Positions 45,146 to 54,147 are shown, numbered from the stretch's first letter. The stretch: DNA of 64,000 bases from Streptomyces tropicalis (GCF_029269835.1 NZ_JARJBB010000010.1:1-64000); one strand, 5' to 3'. Numbers and translations: made by a program. The notes: generated by a model not told the origin, from the letters alone.

Positions 45146-45160
45146 TACCCCCGGGGGGTA
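45146..45160. promoter_or_regulatory. CsoR-type copper operator
   Basis: TACCCCCGGGGGGTA (45146-45160) is the near-palindromic G/C-tract dyad bound by CsoR copper-sensing repressors. It lies 43 bases before the DUF4396 gene start. No csoR gene is in the window. Confidence 0.7.
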
Positions 45161-45202
45161 CTCCGTTCAGGAAGAGACACGAGCGGATGAGGGGAATCGG
45201 CG

Positions 45203-45690
45203 ATGGACCACGGCACTCCCGAGCACAGCCACCAGCATCACGATCACGCGTGCCCGGCTCCTCCTGGCGCATGGCAGCACAGGCCACGCTGCACTGTCTG
45301 ACGGGCTGCGCCATCGGCGAGGTCCTGGGCATGGTGATCGGCACCGCCGCCGGCCTGCACAACGCAGCCACCGTCGTCATCTCCATCGCGCTGGCCTTCG
45401 TCTTCGGCTACGCGCTGACCATGCGAGGCGTGCTGCGTGCCGGGCTCCCGGTGCGTCGGGCGATGAAGGTCGCCCTGGCCGCGGACACGTTGTCCATCGC
45501 CGTGATGGAACTGATCGACAACACCGTCATGGTGTCCGTGCCCGGTGCCATGAACGCGGGCCTGTCGCAGGCCCTGTTCTGGATCTCGCTCGCGCTTTCC
45601 CTTGCGCTCGCCTTCGCACTGACCACGCCGGTGAACCGGTGGATGATCGGCCGCGGCAAAGGCCACGCCGTCGCACACGCCTACCACTGA
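45203..45690 (+). pseudogene. DUF4396 membrane protein, apparent frameshift near its N-terminus
   Basis: From ATG 45203, which has AGGGG 8 bases upstream, the frame gives a His-rich start (MDHGTPEHSHQHHDHACP) typical of DUF4396 proteins but stops at 45302. The DUF4396 body, MAAQATLHCLTGCAIGEV through four helices to TTPVNRWMIGRGKGHAV, is in another frame ending at 45690. One base lost near 45255 would join them. A 139-residue form could also start at ATG 45271 without a good ribosome-binding site. The CsoR-like operator indicates copper induction. Confidence 0.75.
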
Positions 45691-45834
45691 CCTGCGACGA
45701 ACCGGCCGGAACACCCCGCCACGTCACTTCGGGCCCGCGATCGGGAACGATGTCGCCGGCTCCGAACTCCGGGCAGTACCGTCCGGTCGGCGGCGGCGGT
45801 AGCGAGGCAACTGCCTACAGGGCGAGCACCTGGT

Positions 45835-45866
45835 GAAGGGGGCAGGCCTCCAGGTCTGCCCCCTTC
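45835..45866. terminator. Bidirectional terminator between DUF4396 gene and thiC
   Basis: GAAGGGGGCAG pairs with CTGCCCCCTTC (11 bp) around a 10-base loop, 6 bases from the thiC stop. It sits between convergent genes. Confidence 0.7.
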
Positions 45867-45872
45867 GCCTCG

Positions 45873-47675
45873 TCACTCGGCGATCGGCAGGTACACCCGG
45901 TTCCCGTTCGCCGCGAACTCCTTCGACTTCTGCAGCATCCCCTCGGCGACCTCCTCGGGGGACGCCCCCTCGGCCGCCGCACCGCCGAACCGCTCTGTGA
46001 TGCTGTGGCTGATCTTCATCGAGCAGAACTTCGGCCCGCACATGGAGCAGAAGTGCGCCGTCTTCGCGGGCTCCGCCGGGAGGGTCTCGTCGTGGAACTC
46101 CCGTGCCGTGTCCGGGTCCAGGGCGAGGTTGAACTGGTCCTCCCACCGGAACTCGAAGCGGGCGTCGGACAGCGCGTCGTCCCACTCCTGCGCGCCCGGG
46201 TGCCCCTTGGCGAGGTCGGCCGCGTGCGCGGCGATCTTGTACGTGATGACACCGGTCTTCACGTCGTCGCGGTTCGGCAGGCCCAGGTGTTCCTTGGGCG
46301 TGACGTAGCAGAGCATGGCGGTGCCCCACCAGGCGATCATCGCGGCGCCGATGCCGGACGTGATGTGGTCGTAGGCCGGCGCCACGTCGGTCGTCAGCGG
46401 GCCCAGCGTGTAGAACGGTGCCTCGTCGCAGATCTCCTGCTGGAGGTCGATGTTCTCCTTGATCTTGTGCATCGGGACGTGTCCCGGGCCCTCGATCATC
46501 GTCTGCACCTCGAACCGCCGGGCGATCCGGTTGAGTTCGCCGAGCGTGCGCAGCTCCGCGAACTGGGCCTCGTCGTTGGCGTCGGCGATCGACCCCGGGC
46601 GCAGACCGTCGCCGAGCGAGTAGGTCACGTCGTAGGCGGCGAGGATCTCGCAGAGCTCCTCGAAGTTGTCGTACAGGAACGACTCCTTGTGGTGCGCCAG
46701 GCACCAGGCCGCCATGATCGAGCCGCCGCGCGAGACGATGCCGGTCTTGCGGTGCGCGGTGAGCGGGACGTGCGCGAGCCGGATGCCCGCGTGGACCGTC
46801 ATGTAGTCCACGCCCTGTTCGGCCTGCTCGATGACGGTGTCCTTGTAGATCTCCCAGGTCAGCTCCTCGGCCCGGCCGTCGACCTTCTCCAGTGCCTGGT
46901 AGAGCGGCACCGTGCCGATGGGGACGGGGGAGTTGCGCAGCACCCACTCGCGGGTGGTGTGGATGTTGCGGCCGGTGGAGAGGTCCATGACCGTGTCGGC
47001 GCCCCAGCGGGTCGCCCAGGTCATCTTCTCCACCTCCTCCTCGATGGACGAGGTCACCGCGGAGTTGCCGATGTTGGCGTTGACCTTCACCAGGAAGCGC
47101 TTGCCGATGATCATCGGCTCGATCTCCGGGTGGTTGACGTTCGCCGGGAGCACCGCACGGCCCGCCGCGATCTCCTCGCGGACCACCTCCGGTTCGACGT
47201 TCTCCCGGAGGGCCACGAACTCCATCTCGGGGGTGATCTCGCCGCGGCGCGCGTAGGCGAGCTGGGTCACCCTCCGCCCGTCGCGGCCGCGGCGGGGCTG
47301 TCGCGGCCGCCCCGGGAACACCGCGTCGAGGTTGCGCAGTCCGCCGCGCGGCGCGGTGTGCTTGATCCCGTCGTCCTCGGGGCGGACGGGACGGCCCGCG
47401 TACTCCTCGGTGTCGCCGCGGGACACGATCCAGTTCTCCCGCAGTGGCGACAGCCCCCGCCGGACGTCCGTCTCGACGAGGGGGTCGGTGTACGGGCCGG
47501 ACGTGTCGTACAGCGTGACCGCCTGCCCGTTGGTCAGGTGCACCTGACGGACCGGCACGCGCAGATCGGGGCGGGTGCCTCCGATGTACGCCTTGTGCCA
47601 GCCGATGGACGGTCCGGCCTCCTCGCCGCTGGAGGGCTGCGTGGAGGCAGGCGTGCGTGCGTCCTTGTTGGTCAT
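45873..47675 (-). CDS. thiC: Phosphomethylpyrimidine synthase
   Basis: The 600-residue radical SAM enzyme converts aminoimidazole ribotide to the HMP phosphate moiety of thiamine. The non-canonical [4Fe-4S] motif CSMCGPKFCSM lies near the C-terminus. Other signatures are VNANIGNSAV, GADTVMDLSTGRNIH, EGPGHVPMHKI and the N-terminal LYDTSGPYTDP. Expression is under a TPP riboswitch immediately upstream. Confidence 0.97.
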   Translation of the reverse strand: MTNKDARTPASTQPSSGEEAGPSIGWHKAYIGGTRPDLRVPVRQVHLTNGQAVTLYDTSGPYTDPLVETDVRRGLSPLRENWIVSRGDTEEYAGRPVRPEDDGIKHTAPRGGLRNLDAVFPGRPRQPRRGRDGRRVTQLAYARRGEITPEMEFVALRENVEPEVVREEIAAGRAVLPANVNHPEIEPMIIGKRFLVKVNANIGNSAVTSSIEEEVEKMTWATRWGADTVMDLSTGRNIHTTREWVLRNSPVPIGTVPLYQALEKVDGRAEELTWEIYKDTVIEQAEQGVDYMTVHAGIRLAHVPLTAHRKTGIVSRGGSIMAAWCLAHHKESFLYDNFEELCEILAAYDVTYSLGDGLRPGSIADANDEAQFAELRTLGELNRIARRFEVQTMIEGPGHVPMHKIKENIDLQQEICDEAPFYTLGPLTTDVAPAYDHITSGIGAAMIAWWGTAMLCYVTPKEHLGLPNRDDVKTGVITYKIAAHAADLAKGHPGAQEWDDALSDARFEFRWEDQFNLALDPDTAREFHDETLPAEPAKTAHFCSMCGPKFCSMKISHSITERFGGAAAEGASPEEVAEGMLQKSKEFAANGNRVYLPIAE

Positions 47676-47683
47676 GAGACCTA

Positions 47684-47830
47684 CTCCCTACGCCGGCATT
47701 ACCCGGTAACAGGTTCGGCGGTCGACGCAGCGGCTTCCGTCGGTCGGTGTCCCCGGTGGAACGTCGTTCCACGTGAAACATCGCGCAGACGGAGGTCAGC
47801 GCCCTCTCAGCCCGGTGCTCCGAGCTCCCG
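47684..47830 (-). ncRNA. TPP riboswitch (THI element) of thiC
   Basis: The leader carries the conserved THI-box cores GGGCTGAGAGGG and AACCTGTTACCGGGTAATGCCGGCG in the right order and ends with GGGAG, which is also the thiC ribosome-binding site. Thiamine pyrophosphate binding should mask that site. The variable arm between the cores contains GTGGAAC-gtc-GTTCCAC, a stem that includes a parS site. Confidence 0.92.
47766..47779. other. parS site (1 mismatch) inside the TPP riboswitch
   Basis: GTTCCACGTGAAAC differs from the parS consensus at one base. It lies in the variable arm of the thiC riboswitch. Confidence 0.75.
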
Positions 47831-47913
47831 CGTGTACAAAAGGTGCCTCCACGCTAGCGTCCCCCGTGGCGCGGTGAACAGTGGGCCTCCGTCGTTGTTG
47901 CGATGATCGCGCG

Positions 47914-49383
47914 GTGACCACGACACAGCAGTCCCCCTACCCGCCTCAGGAACCGCGGTGCGTCTGCGGTTCCGGACCCGGCGGTGGAAGCGGACCCGGG
48001 AACGTCCCCGGCCCCGGCCGGGACCACCCCCGCGGGCCGGCCGGCGAGGATGCGCCCGGCCATGGCCATGGTCATGGGCACAGTCACAGCCACGGTCCCG
48101 CCGCGCCCGCGTCGAAGCGCCTGCGGACGGTGATCGCGGCCGTGCTGATCCCCTTCGCCGTCGCCGTGGTGGCCGGACTCGTGGTGCTGTGGCCCGGGGG
48201 CGCCCCGGCGCACGAGCGCACGGGGGTCGGCTTCGACCGGCAGACCCAGAAGGCCACGGTCACGCAGGTGGTCGCGGTCTCCTGCTCCTCGGCGAACGTC
48301 CCCGGCGGAGCGCCGGCCGGGGATCCCGCCGCCGGGGGATCCCCTCCCGGCGGCTCCTCCACCGGGCGTCCTCCCTCGGGGCGTTGCACGAAGGCGACGG
48401 TCCGCGTGGACACCGGATCGGACCGGGGCCGTACCTTCACCGAGATCGTGCAGCCGGACCAGTCACGGCAGTTGCAGCGGGACGAGAAGGTCGTGGTCGC
48501 CTACGAGCCCTCGGCGCCGCGGGACCTGCAGTACGCGGTCACCGACGTCGACCGGCACGTCCCGATGGCGCTGCTGGCCGGTCTCTTCGCCCTCGCCGTC
48601 GTGGTCGTCGGGCGGATGCGGGGCGTCATGGCACTGGTGGCGCTGGCCATCAGCTTCCTGGTGCTGAACTTCTTCATCCTGCCCGCCGTCCTGGGGGGCG
48701 CCGATCCGCTCGTGGTGGCGGTGGTGGGGGCGGGCGCCATCATGCTGATCGCTCTCTACATGTGCCACGGACTGTCCGCCCGCACCTCGGTCGCGGTGCT
48801 CGGCACCCTGATCTCGCTCGTCCTGATCGGCATGCTGGGGTCGCTGTTCATCGGCTGGGCCGCGCTCACCGGCAACACGGACGACAACACGGGGCTGATC
48901 CACGGGTTGTACCCGTCGATCGACATGAGCGGTCTGCTGCTGGCCGGCGTCATCATCGGCTCGCTGGGCGTCCTCGACGACGTGACGGTCACCCAGACAT
49001 CGGCGGTCTGGGAGCTGCACGAGGCGAATCCGGCGATGGGCCGGCGCGGCCTGTACCGGGCGGGCATCCGCATCGGGCGGGACCACATCGCGTCCGTCGT
49101 CAACACGCTGGTCCTCGCCTACGCGGGCGCCGCGCTGCCCCTGCTGCTGCTCTTCTCCATCGCGCAGAGCAGCGTGGGGACCGTGGCCACCAGTGAGCTG
49201 GTGGCCGAGGAGGTCGTGCGCACGCTGGTGGGCTCCATCGGCCTGGTCGCCTCGGTACCGGTCACCACCGCTCTGGCGGCGGTCGTGGTCGCGGCCGACC
49301 GGCCGTCCCCGGGTGCCGCCGCTACCCCGGTGGGGGCGCCCCCACCGGTCCGCGCGGGACGGGGCCGGCGCCGCAGGCGCTGA
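47914..49383 (+). CDS. YibE/F family membrane protein
   Basis: A 489-residue protein. An N-terminal Gly/Pro-rich cytoplasmic tail contains the alternating stretch GHGHGHGHSHSHG. It is followed by one helix (about 80-100), an extracytoplasmic domain and a YibE/F multi-helix region (about 225-460) with SLGVLDDVTVTQTSAVWEL and GRDHIASVVNTLVLAYAG. The family is proposed to be a transporter, with unknown substrate; the His-rich tail suggests metal binding. GTG 47914 is the likely start. A promoter must lie between it and the divergent thiC leader. Confidence 0.85.
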   Translation: MTTTQQSPYPPQEPRCVCGSGPGGGSGPGNVPGPGRDHPRGPAGEDAPGHGHGHGHSHSHGPAAPASKRLRTVIAAVLIPFAVAVVAGLVVLWPGGAPAHERTGVGFDRQTQKATVTQVVAVSCSSANVPGGAPAGDPAAGGSPPGGSSTGRPPSGRCTKATVRVDTGSDRGRTFTEIVQPDQSRQLQRDEKVVVAYEPSAPRDLQYAVTDVDRHVPMALLAGLFALAVVVVGRMRGVMALVALAISFLVLNFFILPAVLGGADPLVVAVVGAGAIMLIALYMCHGLSARTSVAVLGTLISLVLIGMLGSLFIGWAALTGNTDDNTGLIHGLYPSIDMSGLLLAGVIIGSLGVLDDVTVTQTSAVWELHEANPAMGRRGLYRAGIRIGRDHIASVVNTLVLAYAGAALPLLLLFSIAQSSVGTVATSELVAEEVVRTLVGSIGLVASVPVTTALAAVVVAADRPSPGAAATPVGAPPPVRAGRGRRRRR

Positions 49384-49508
49384 CCGGGCGCCCTGCACGC
49401 GTCCGGGCGCCGCGGACACGGACGCGGCGCCACGGACGCCGACGGCGATCCGTGGGCCGCCACGGCTCGGACCGCCGGACCCCGGCCCCGGCGCACCGCA
49501 GGAACGCT

Positions 49509-49946
49509 TCAGCCCGCGCTCTGCTCCTCGGCCAGGATGCGGTCCAGCGCCTCGTCGAGGTGTGCGTCGAAGTCGCCCAGCGCGCCTTCCTGACCGAGCG
49601 GCACCAGCTTGTCCGTACGGTCGAGGAACGCCACGAGCGGTGCCGCGGAGGAGCGGAACAGCGCACGGTCGCCGCCCACCTGAAGCCGGATCAGGACCTC
49701 GCCGAGTGCGTCGCCGTCGGCCGGGGAGATCCGCACGTCGCCGTCCCCGCACGGGGTGGCCACTCCGTCGATCAGCAGCTCCCGCCCGAAGGCCCAGGTC
49801 ACGGGGGCGTCCCCGGGCAGATGGAAGGTCAGCCGTACGGCGTAGGGATCACAGGTCTCGTACCGCAGTTCCACCGGAATGCGGAAGGAGAGCTCCTCGG
49901 ACACGAGAAAGCTCATCATGACCTCTGCCTGCACGGACTCGCGCAT
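49509..49946 (-). CDS. ssgA: Sporulation/cell-division regulator SsgA
   Basis: A 145-residue SsgA-like protein beginning MRESVQAEVMMSFLV. It has the conserved LVSEELSFRIPVELRYET, TFHLPGDAPVTWAFGRELL and TDKLVPLG. SsgA stimulates septation and germ-tube or branch formation in Streptomyces and is needed for sporulation. Its position directly downstream of ssgR matches S. coelicolor, where SsgR activates ssgA. Confidence 0.95.
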   Translation of the reverse strand: MRESVQAEVMMSFLVSEELSFRIPVELRYETCDPYAVRLTFHLPGDAPVTWAFGRELLIDGVATPCGDGDVRISPADGDALGEVLIRLQVGGDRALFRSSAAPLVAFLDRTDKLVPLGQEGALGDFDAHLDEALDRILAEEQSAG

Positions 49947-50043
49947 CGCTACCCCGTCATCTGCCGTCGACTGGCCGGGAATCGTCCCCGTGACACTGGT
50001 GCATCTTGCTGAACGTGCACAAGAGATCACAAGGAGTGAGTTT

Positions 50044-50940
50044 TCAGATACTGATAGAGAGCGCGAGGGAGCCCAGCCGGCGCCCCACCTCGGCCTGCAG
50101 CCGGCGGGCCGCGGGGAGCAGCCGGGCGGCCTGGTGGGCCGGCAGGGAGAAGGCGACGGTCGCCGCCGACGTGCCCACCGTGATCGGGACGGCCGCGCAG
50201 ACCGTGCCGAGGGCGTACTCCTGCCGCTCCGTCACCGGTTCCATCCTCCGGACCCGTTCCAGGCGCCGCAGCAGCGCGGGCTCGTCGCGGACGGTGTACG
50301 GGGTGAGGGACTGCACGGGGTAGCGGGCGAGGTGGTCGCGGCGGTCCGTCTCGTCCAGCTGGGACAGCAGGCACTGGCCGACCGCGTGCGCGTGTCCCGT
50401 CTCGCGGAAGTCGGCCCATTCCTGCACCGCGGGCAGGGCCGGGGTGTCGGAGACGCAGAGGACCTCGATCTCGCCGTCGCGGTACAGGGCGTAGTACACC
50501 GGTGCACCGATCAGATCGCGCCATTCCGTCAGGGTGTCGACGATCGCGCTGCGACGTTTCTGCGCGGCTCCGCTGCTGCTCAGCCGCTCGGCCGCCTCGC
50601 CGAGGAAGAAGAGCCCCTTGTCGCGGTGCAGATAGCCCTCGTGGACCAGGGTGCGCAGCAGGTGGTAGGCGGTGGGCAGGGCCAGGCCGGTCTCGCGGGC
50701 CAGTTGCTTGGCCGGGGCACCGTGCTCGTGGCCGGCGACCGTCTCCAGCAGGCGCATCGCGCGCTGCACCGAACCGATGAGGGTCTGGGACTGCGGCTGC
50801 TCCGGGATGCCGGGGCCGGCCCGCTCGCCGGGGGCCGCGGAGCGGGGCTGGGCGGGCAGTACCGGGGAGCGCGGCCCGGAGGGCGACGGCACGCGGGGCG
50901 GGGCGTGCCGTGCGGCGGGTGCGATGTCAACCGTGGCCAA
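50044..50940 (-). CDS. ssgR: IclR-family activator SsgR
   Basis: A 298-residue regulator. After a 50-residue low-complexity N-terminus comes an IclR winged helix-turn-helix (residues 52-115, SVQRAMRLLETV, LARETGLALPTAYHLLRTL) and an IclR effector domain (LCVSDTPALPAVQEW, HAHAVGQCLLS, AAVPITVG). The start is TTG 50940, supported by GGGAG 6 bases upstream; this makes it longer than the usual ~240 residues. In S. coelicolor SsgR is the direct activator of ssgA, 97 bases downstream here. Confidence 0.93.
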   Translation of the reverse strand: MATVDIAPAARHAPPRVPSPSGPRSPVLPAQPRSAAPGERAGPGIPEQPQSQTLIGSVQRAMRLLETVAGHEHGAPAKQLARETGLALPTAYHLLRTLVHEGYLHRDKGLFFLGEAAERLSSSGAAQKRRSAIVDTLTEWRDLIGAPVYYALYRDGEIEVLCVSDTPALPAVQEWADFRETGHAHAVGQCLLSQLDETDRRDHLARYPVQSLTPYTVRDEPALLRRLERVRRMEPVTERQEYALGTVCAAVPITVGTSAATVAFSLPAHQAARLLPAARRLQAEVGRRLGSLALSISI

Positions 50941-51260
50941 GGATCTCTCCCGGAACGCGTGGGGGCAGCCCGTGCGGGGACACGGGTGGGGGTTGTGCGC
51001 CGCCCGCGGGGTCGGCCCCCGCGTCGATTTCCGGACCCTATCCGGCTGCCGCCGCCCATCGCCGGGCCGCGCGGGAAACTTCCCTCCCGCGAGGGAACGG
51101 CCCGCTTCCCCCGTGACAGGTCACCGTGTCCCGCTGAGCGGTCACCCCGCCCGGCGCCCGTGGACCGGCCGCGTCCGCCCATCGCTCGCCGCGGCAGGCA
51201 CCGCGGCCCGCGCACCGCCCCGCGGACGGCGGCCGGCTCACCGCCCGCCGCCCGCCGTGC
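50941..51260. other. Intergenic region upstream of ssgR
   Basis: About 320 GC-rich bases without a supported gene; likely holds the ssgR promoter. I see no convincing -10/-35 pair. Confidence 0.4.
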
Positions 51261-51473
51261 TCACCAGTCGCCGTGCGAGGAGGAGCTCGACATGAACCGC
51301 CGCACGACGTAGATCAGACCGCCGACCAGTGCCACGAAGACCAGCACCTTGAACAGCAGGCCGATCACGAATCCGATGACGCTGGCGATCAGGCCCCCGA
51401 AGACGACCAGGGCGATGACCGGCACCGCGACCCACTTCACCCACCACGGCAGACCCGCGAAGATCTCTCGCAT
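51261..51473 (-). CDS. Small membrane protein (DUF5326-like)
   Basis: A 70-residue protein with two transmembrane helices (about 11-32 and 33-57) and a Ser-rich tail ending SSSSSHGDW. The N-terminus MREIFAGLPWWVKW and composition match a small conserved Streptomyces family. Function unknown. It is separately placed from ssgR. Confidence 0.8.
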   Translation of the reverse strand: MREIFAGLPWWVKWVAVPVIALVVFGGLIASVIGFVIGLLFKVLVFVALVGGLIYVVRRFMSSSSSHGDW

Positions 51474-51652
51474 TGCCCTCGTCCCTACCTCTCCGCCGGC
51501 CGGCGCCGCGCCCTGCCGGGCCGCGGACCCCTCGGTGCCGGGTCGCTTCGATGTCTGCTGTCGATGCTAGGGCGGGCGGGCCGCCCGGCGGTGGCCCGCG
51601 TCCCTTGTCCGTCCCTGACCGGTCCCCTAGGGAACCCCGGGGCGGCGGGGCC

Positions 51653-51970
51653 TCAGGCCTCGGGGGGAGAGAACACCACCAGGACGCGCAGGTCCTCGCT
51701 GATGTGGTGGAACTTGTGGGCGACCCCGGCCGGGACGTACACGACGCTGCCGCGGGAGACCTCGGTCGTCTCCAGGCCGACCGAGACCGAGGCCCGGCCG
51801 CTGACCACGAAGTACACCTCGTCCTGCCGGTGCGGCTGCTGCGGGTCGAAGGCGCCCGCGTCGAGTGCGTAGAGGCCGACCGACATGTTCCGTTCGTGCA
51901 GGAACTGCAGGTAGGCGCCGTCGTTGGCGGCTCGCTCCGCCTCCAGGTCGTCCAGCCGGAATGCCTTCAT
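51653..51970 (-). CDS. Small cupin protein
   Basis: A 105-residue single-domain cupin with motif 1 PQQPHRQDEVYFVVSGRA and motif 2 GSVVYVPAGVAHKFHH. The candidate metal ligands are His, Glu and the later His. ATG 51970 is followed by MKAFRLDDLEAE. It is divergent from the phage-holin-like gene 47 bases away. Substrate unknown. Confidence 0.85.
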   Translation of the reverse strand: MKAFRLDDLEAERAANDGAYLQFLHERNMSVGLYALDAGAFDPQQPHRQDEVYFVVSGRASVSVGLETTEVSRGSVVYVPAGVAHKFHHISEDLRVLVVFSPPEA

Positions 51971-52016
51971 CGCCCTCGCCCGATCCTCTCCTATGCCGTC
52001 TGCCACGATCAGACAC

Positions 52017-52394
52017 ATGAAGAATTTCGTAGTCAAGACGATCGCCAACGCGGGCGCCCTGGCCGTCGCCGTGTGGCTGCTCGACAAGATCACCCTGACC
52101 GGTGGCAGCACCGCCCGGAAGGCCGGCACGCTGATCGCCGTGGCTCTGGTCTTCGGCCTGGTGAACGTGCTGGTCAAGCCGGTCGTCAAGCTCCTCACGC
52201 TTCCGTTGTTCGTGCTGACGCTGGGCCTGATCACACTGGTCGTCAACGCCCTGATGCTGCTGCTGACCTCATGGGTGTGCGGCAGGCTCGACCTGGGCTT
52301 CCACGTCGAGGGCTTCTGGACGGCCGTCGTCGGCGGTCTGATCGTCTCGGTCGTCGCCTGGGCGCTGCACATCGTGCTGCCCGACGAGGACTGA
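52017..52394 (+). CDS. Phage holin family (YvlD-like) membrane protein
   Basis: A 125-residue protein with four predicted helices: VKTIANAGALAVAVWLL, GTLIAVALVFGLVNVLV, LPLFVLTLGLITLVVNALMLL and AVVGGLIVSVVAWALHIV. The family name is historical; the role is unknown and it is not linked to a prophage here. It is followed after 7 bases by the phosphatase gene. Confidence 0.88.
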   Translation: MKNFVVKTIANAGALAVAVWLLDKITLTGGSTARKAGTLIAVALVFGLVNVLVKPVVKLLTLPLFVLTLGLITLVVNALMLLLTSWVCGRLDLGFHVEGFWTAVVGGLIVSVVAWALHIVLPDED

Positions 52395-52401
52395 GCGCGT
52401 C

Positions 52402-52893
52402 ATGGCCTACCGCGTCTGCTTCGTCTGCACCGGCAACATCTGCCGCTCCCCGATGGCCGAGTGGGTCTTCCGCGCCCGCGTGGAGGAGGCCGGGCTCGAC
52501 GGCCTGGTCGAGGTCGACAGCGCCGGGACCGACGGCTGGCACGAGGGCGACGGCGCCGACCCGCGCACCGTCGCGGTGCTCCGGGAGCACGGCTACGGTG
52601 CCGACCACACCGCCCGGCAGTTCCAGGCCTCCTGGTTCGCCCGCATCGACCTCGTGATCGCCCTCGACGCCGGCCATCTCAGGACGCTGCGCCGCCTCGC
52701 CCCCACCGGGCAGGACGCGGCCAAGGTCCGGCTGCTGCGCTCCTACGACCCGGCGGCGGGCGGCGACCTCGACGTCCCGGACCCCTACTACGGGGACGCG
52801 GACGGCTTCGGGGCATGTCTTGAGATGGTGGAGGAGGCGAGCCCCGGCCTGCTCGCCGCGGTACGCGAGCACGTGGAGGGACAGGCTGCATGA
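52402..52893 (+). CDS. Low molecular weight protein-tyrosine phosphatase
   Basis: A 163-residue phosphatase with the P-loop VCTGNICRSP (CX5R, starting at Cys 9) and the general-acid loop in VPDPYYGDADGF. It removes phosphate from tyrosines; S. coelicolor PtpA of this family affects secondary metabolism. The stop overlaps the next start (ATGA). Confidence 0.92.
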   Translation: MAYRVCFVCTGNICRSPMAEWVFRARVEEAGLDGLVEVDSAGTDGWHEGDGADPRTVAVLREHGYGADHTARQFQASWFARIDLVIALDAGHLRTLRRLAPTGQDAAKVRLLRSYDPAAGGDLDVPDPYYGDADGFGACLEMVEEASPGLLAAVREHVEGQAA

Positions 52894-54068
52894 ACGATTC
52901 CTTTGCCCCTGGCCAGGACGGGACGTCCGCGGGCGCGGGCGACCCCGCCGCCGGCGACGGCACCCGCGCCGTCCGCGCCGGCCTTCCCGAACCGGTCAAG
53001 TACGAGCCGACGCTGCCGGGTCCGGTCTTCGCCGCTCACTTCCACCTGCCGGGCGACCCGACGGGCGGCTACGCCTACGGACGCGACGAGAACCCGACCT
53101 GGACGCTGCTGGAGCGCGCGGTCGGGGAGCTGGAGGCGCCGGGCCGGGACGGTGTCGAGACCCTGGTGTTCGCGTCGGGCATGGCGGCCATCTCCGCCGT
53201 GCTCTTCTCCCAGTTGCGGGCCGGGGACGCCGTGGTCCTGCCCGGCGACGGCTACCAGGTGCTGCCGCTGGTCCGCGCCCAGCTGGAGGCGTACGGGATC
53301 GAGGTGCGCACCGCCCCGACCGCCGGCGACGCCCAGCTCGACGTCCTGGACGGCGCGCGGCTGCTGTGGATCGAGTCCCCGTCGAACCCGGGCCTCGACG
53401 TGTGCGACATCCGGCGGCTGGCCGATGCGGCGCACGCGCGCGGTGCCCTGGTCGCCGTGGACAACACCCTCGCCACGCCGCTGGGCCAGCGGCCGCTGGA
53501 ACTCGGCGCGGACTTCGCGGTGGCCAGCGGCACCAAGCAGCTGACGGGCCACGGGGACGTGCTCCTGGGCTACGTGGCCGGGACGGACGCGGGGGCCATG
53601 GGCGCCGTACGGCGCTGGCGCAAGATCGTCGGTGCGATCCCGGGGCCGATGGAGGCGTGGCTGGCGCACCGCTCGATCGCCACGCTCCAGCTGCGGGTGG
53701 AGCGGCAGAGCGCGACCGCCCTGGCGGTGGCCGAGGCGCTGCGCGGCCGGTCCGAGGTGACGGGGCTGCGGTACCCGGGTCTGCCGGACGACCCCTCGCA
53801 CGCGGTCGCCGCCCGGCAGATGCGGCGCTTCGGCTGCGTGGTGTCCTTCACGCTGCCCTCGCGGGAGCGGGCCGACCGCTTCTTGGACGCCCTGCGGCTG
53901 GTGGACGACGCCACGAGTTTCGGCGGCGTGCGGTCGACGGCCGAGCGGCGCGGGCGCTGGGGCGGCGACGCGGTGCCGGAGGGCTTCGTGCGGCTGTCGG
54001 TCGGCGCCGAGGACCCGGTGGACCTCGTGGCCGACGTGCTGCGGGCGCTGGACGAGTCGGCCGGCTGA
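52890..54068 (+). CDS. Cystathionine gamma-lyase/synthase family PLP enzyme
   Basis: A 392-residue Cys/Met metabolism enzyme of fold type I. It has YAYGRDENPTW, SGMAAISAVLF, WIESPSNPGLDVCDI, DNTLATPLGQRPL and the PLP Lys in VASGTKQLTGHGD. It probably cleaves or forms cystathionine in trans-sulfuration; lyase and synthase cannot be separated confidently here. Coupled to the upstream phosphatase. A perfect 14-bp hairpin follows the stop. Confidence 0.9.
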   Translation: MNDSFAPGQDGTSAGAGDPAAGDGTRAVRAGLPEPVKYEPTLPGPVFAAHFHLPGDPTGGYAYGRDENPTWTLLERAVGELEAPGRDGVETLVFASGMAAISAVLFSQLRAGDAVVLPGDGYQVLPLVRAQLEAYGIEVRTAPTAGDAQLDVLDGARLLWIESPSNPGLDVCDIRRLADAAHARGALVAVDNTLATPLGQRPLELGADFAVASGTKQLTGHGDVLLGYVAGTDAGAMGAVRRWRKIVGAIPGPMEAWLAHRSIATLQLRVERQSATALAVAEALRGRSEVTGLRYPGLPDDPSHAVAARQMRRFGCVVSFTLPSRERADRFLDALRLVDDATSFGGVRSTAERRGRWGGDAVPEGFVRLSVGAEDPVDLVADVLRALDESAG

Positions 54069-54108
54069 CGGCGTCCCGGGCGCCGGCCGGTGTCCGGATG
54101 TGCGCGGC

Positions 54109-54147
54109 GGACGGTCCGAGCCTCCCCCCTCGTGGCTCGGACCGTCC
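54109..54147 (+). terminator. Terminator hairpin
   Basis: GGACGGTCCGAGCC pairs perfectly with GGCTCGGACCGTCC (14 bp, 11-base loop) 41 bases beyond the trans-sulfuration gene. Confidence 0.7.

Noticed and set aside
47914..48120. His-rich tail of the YibE/F protein as a zinc-transporter signature
   Set aside because: HGHGH stretches are common in unrelated actinobacterial proteins, and the domain is YibE/F, not ZIP or CDF.
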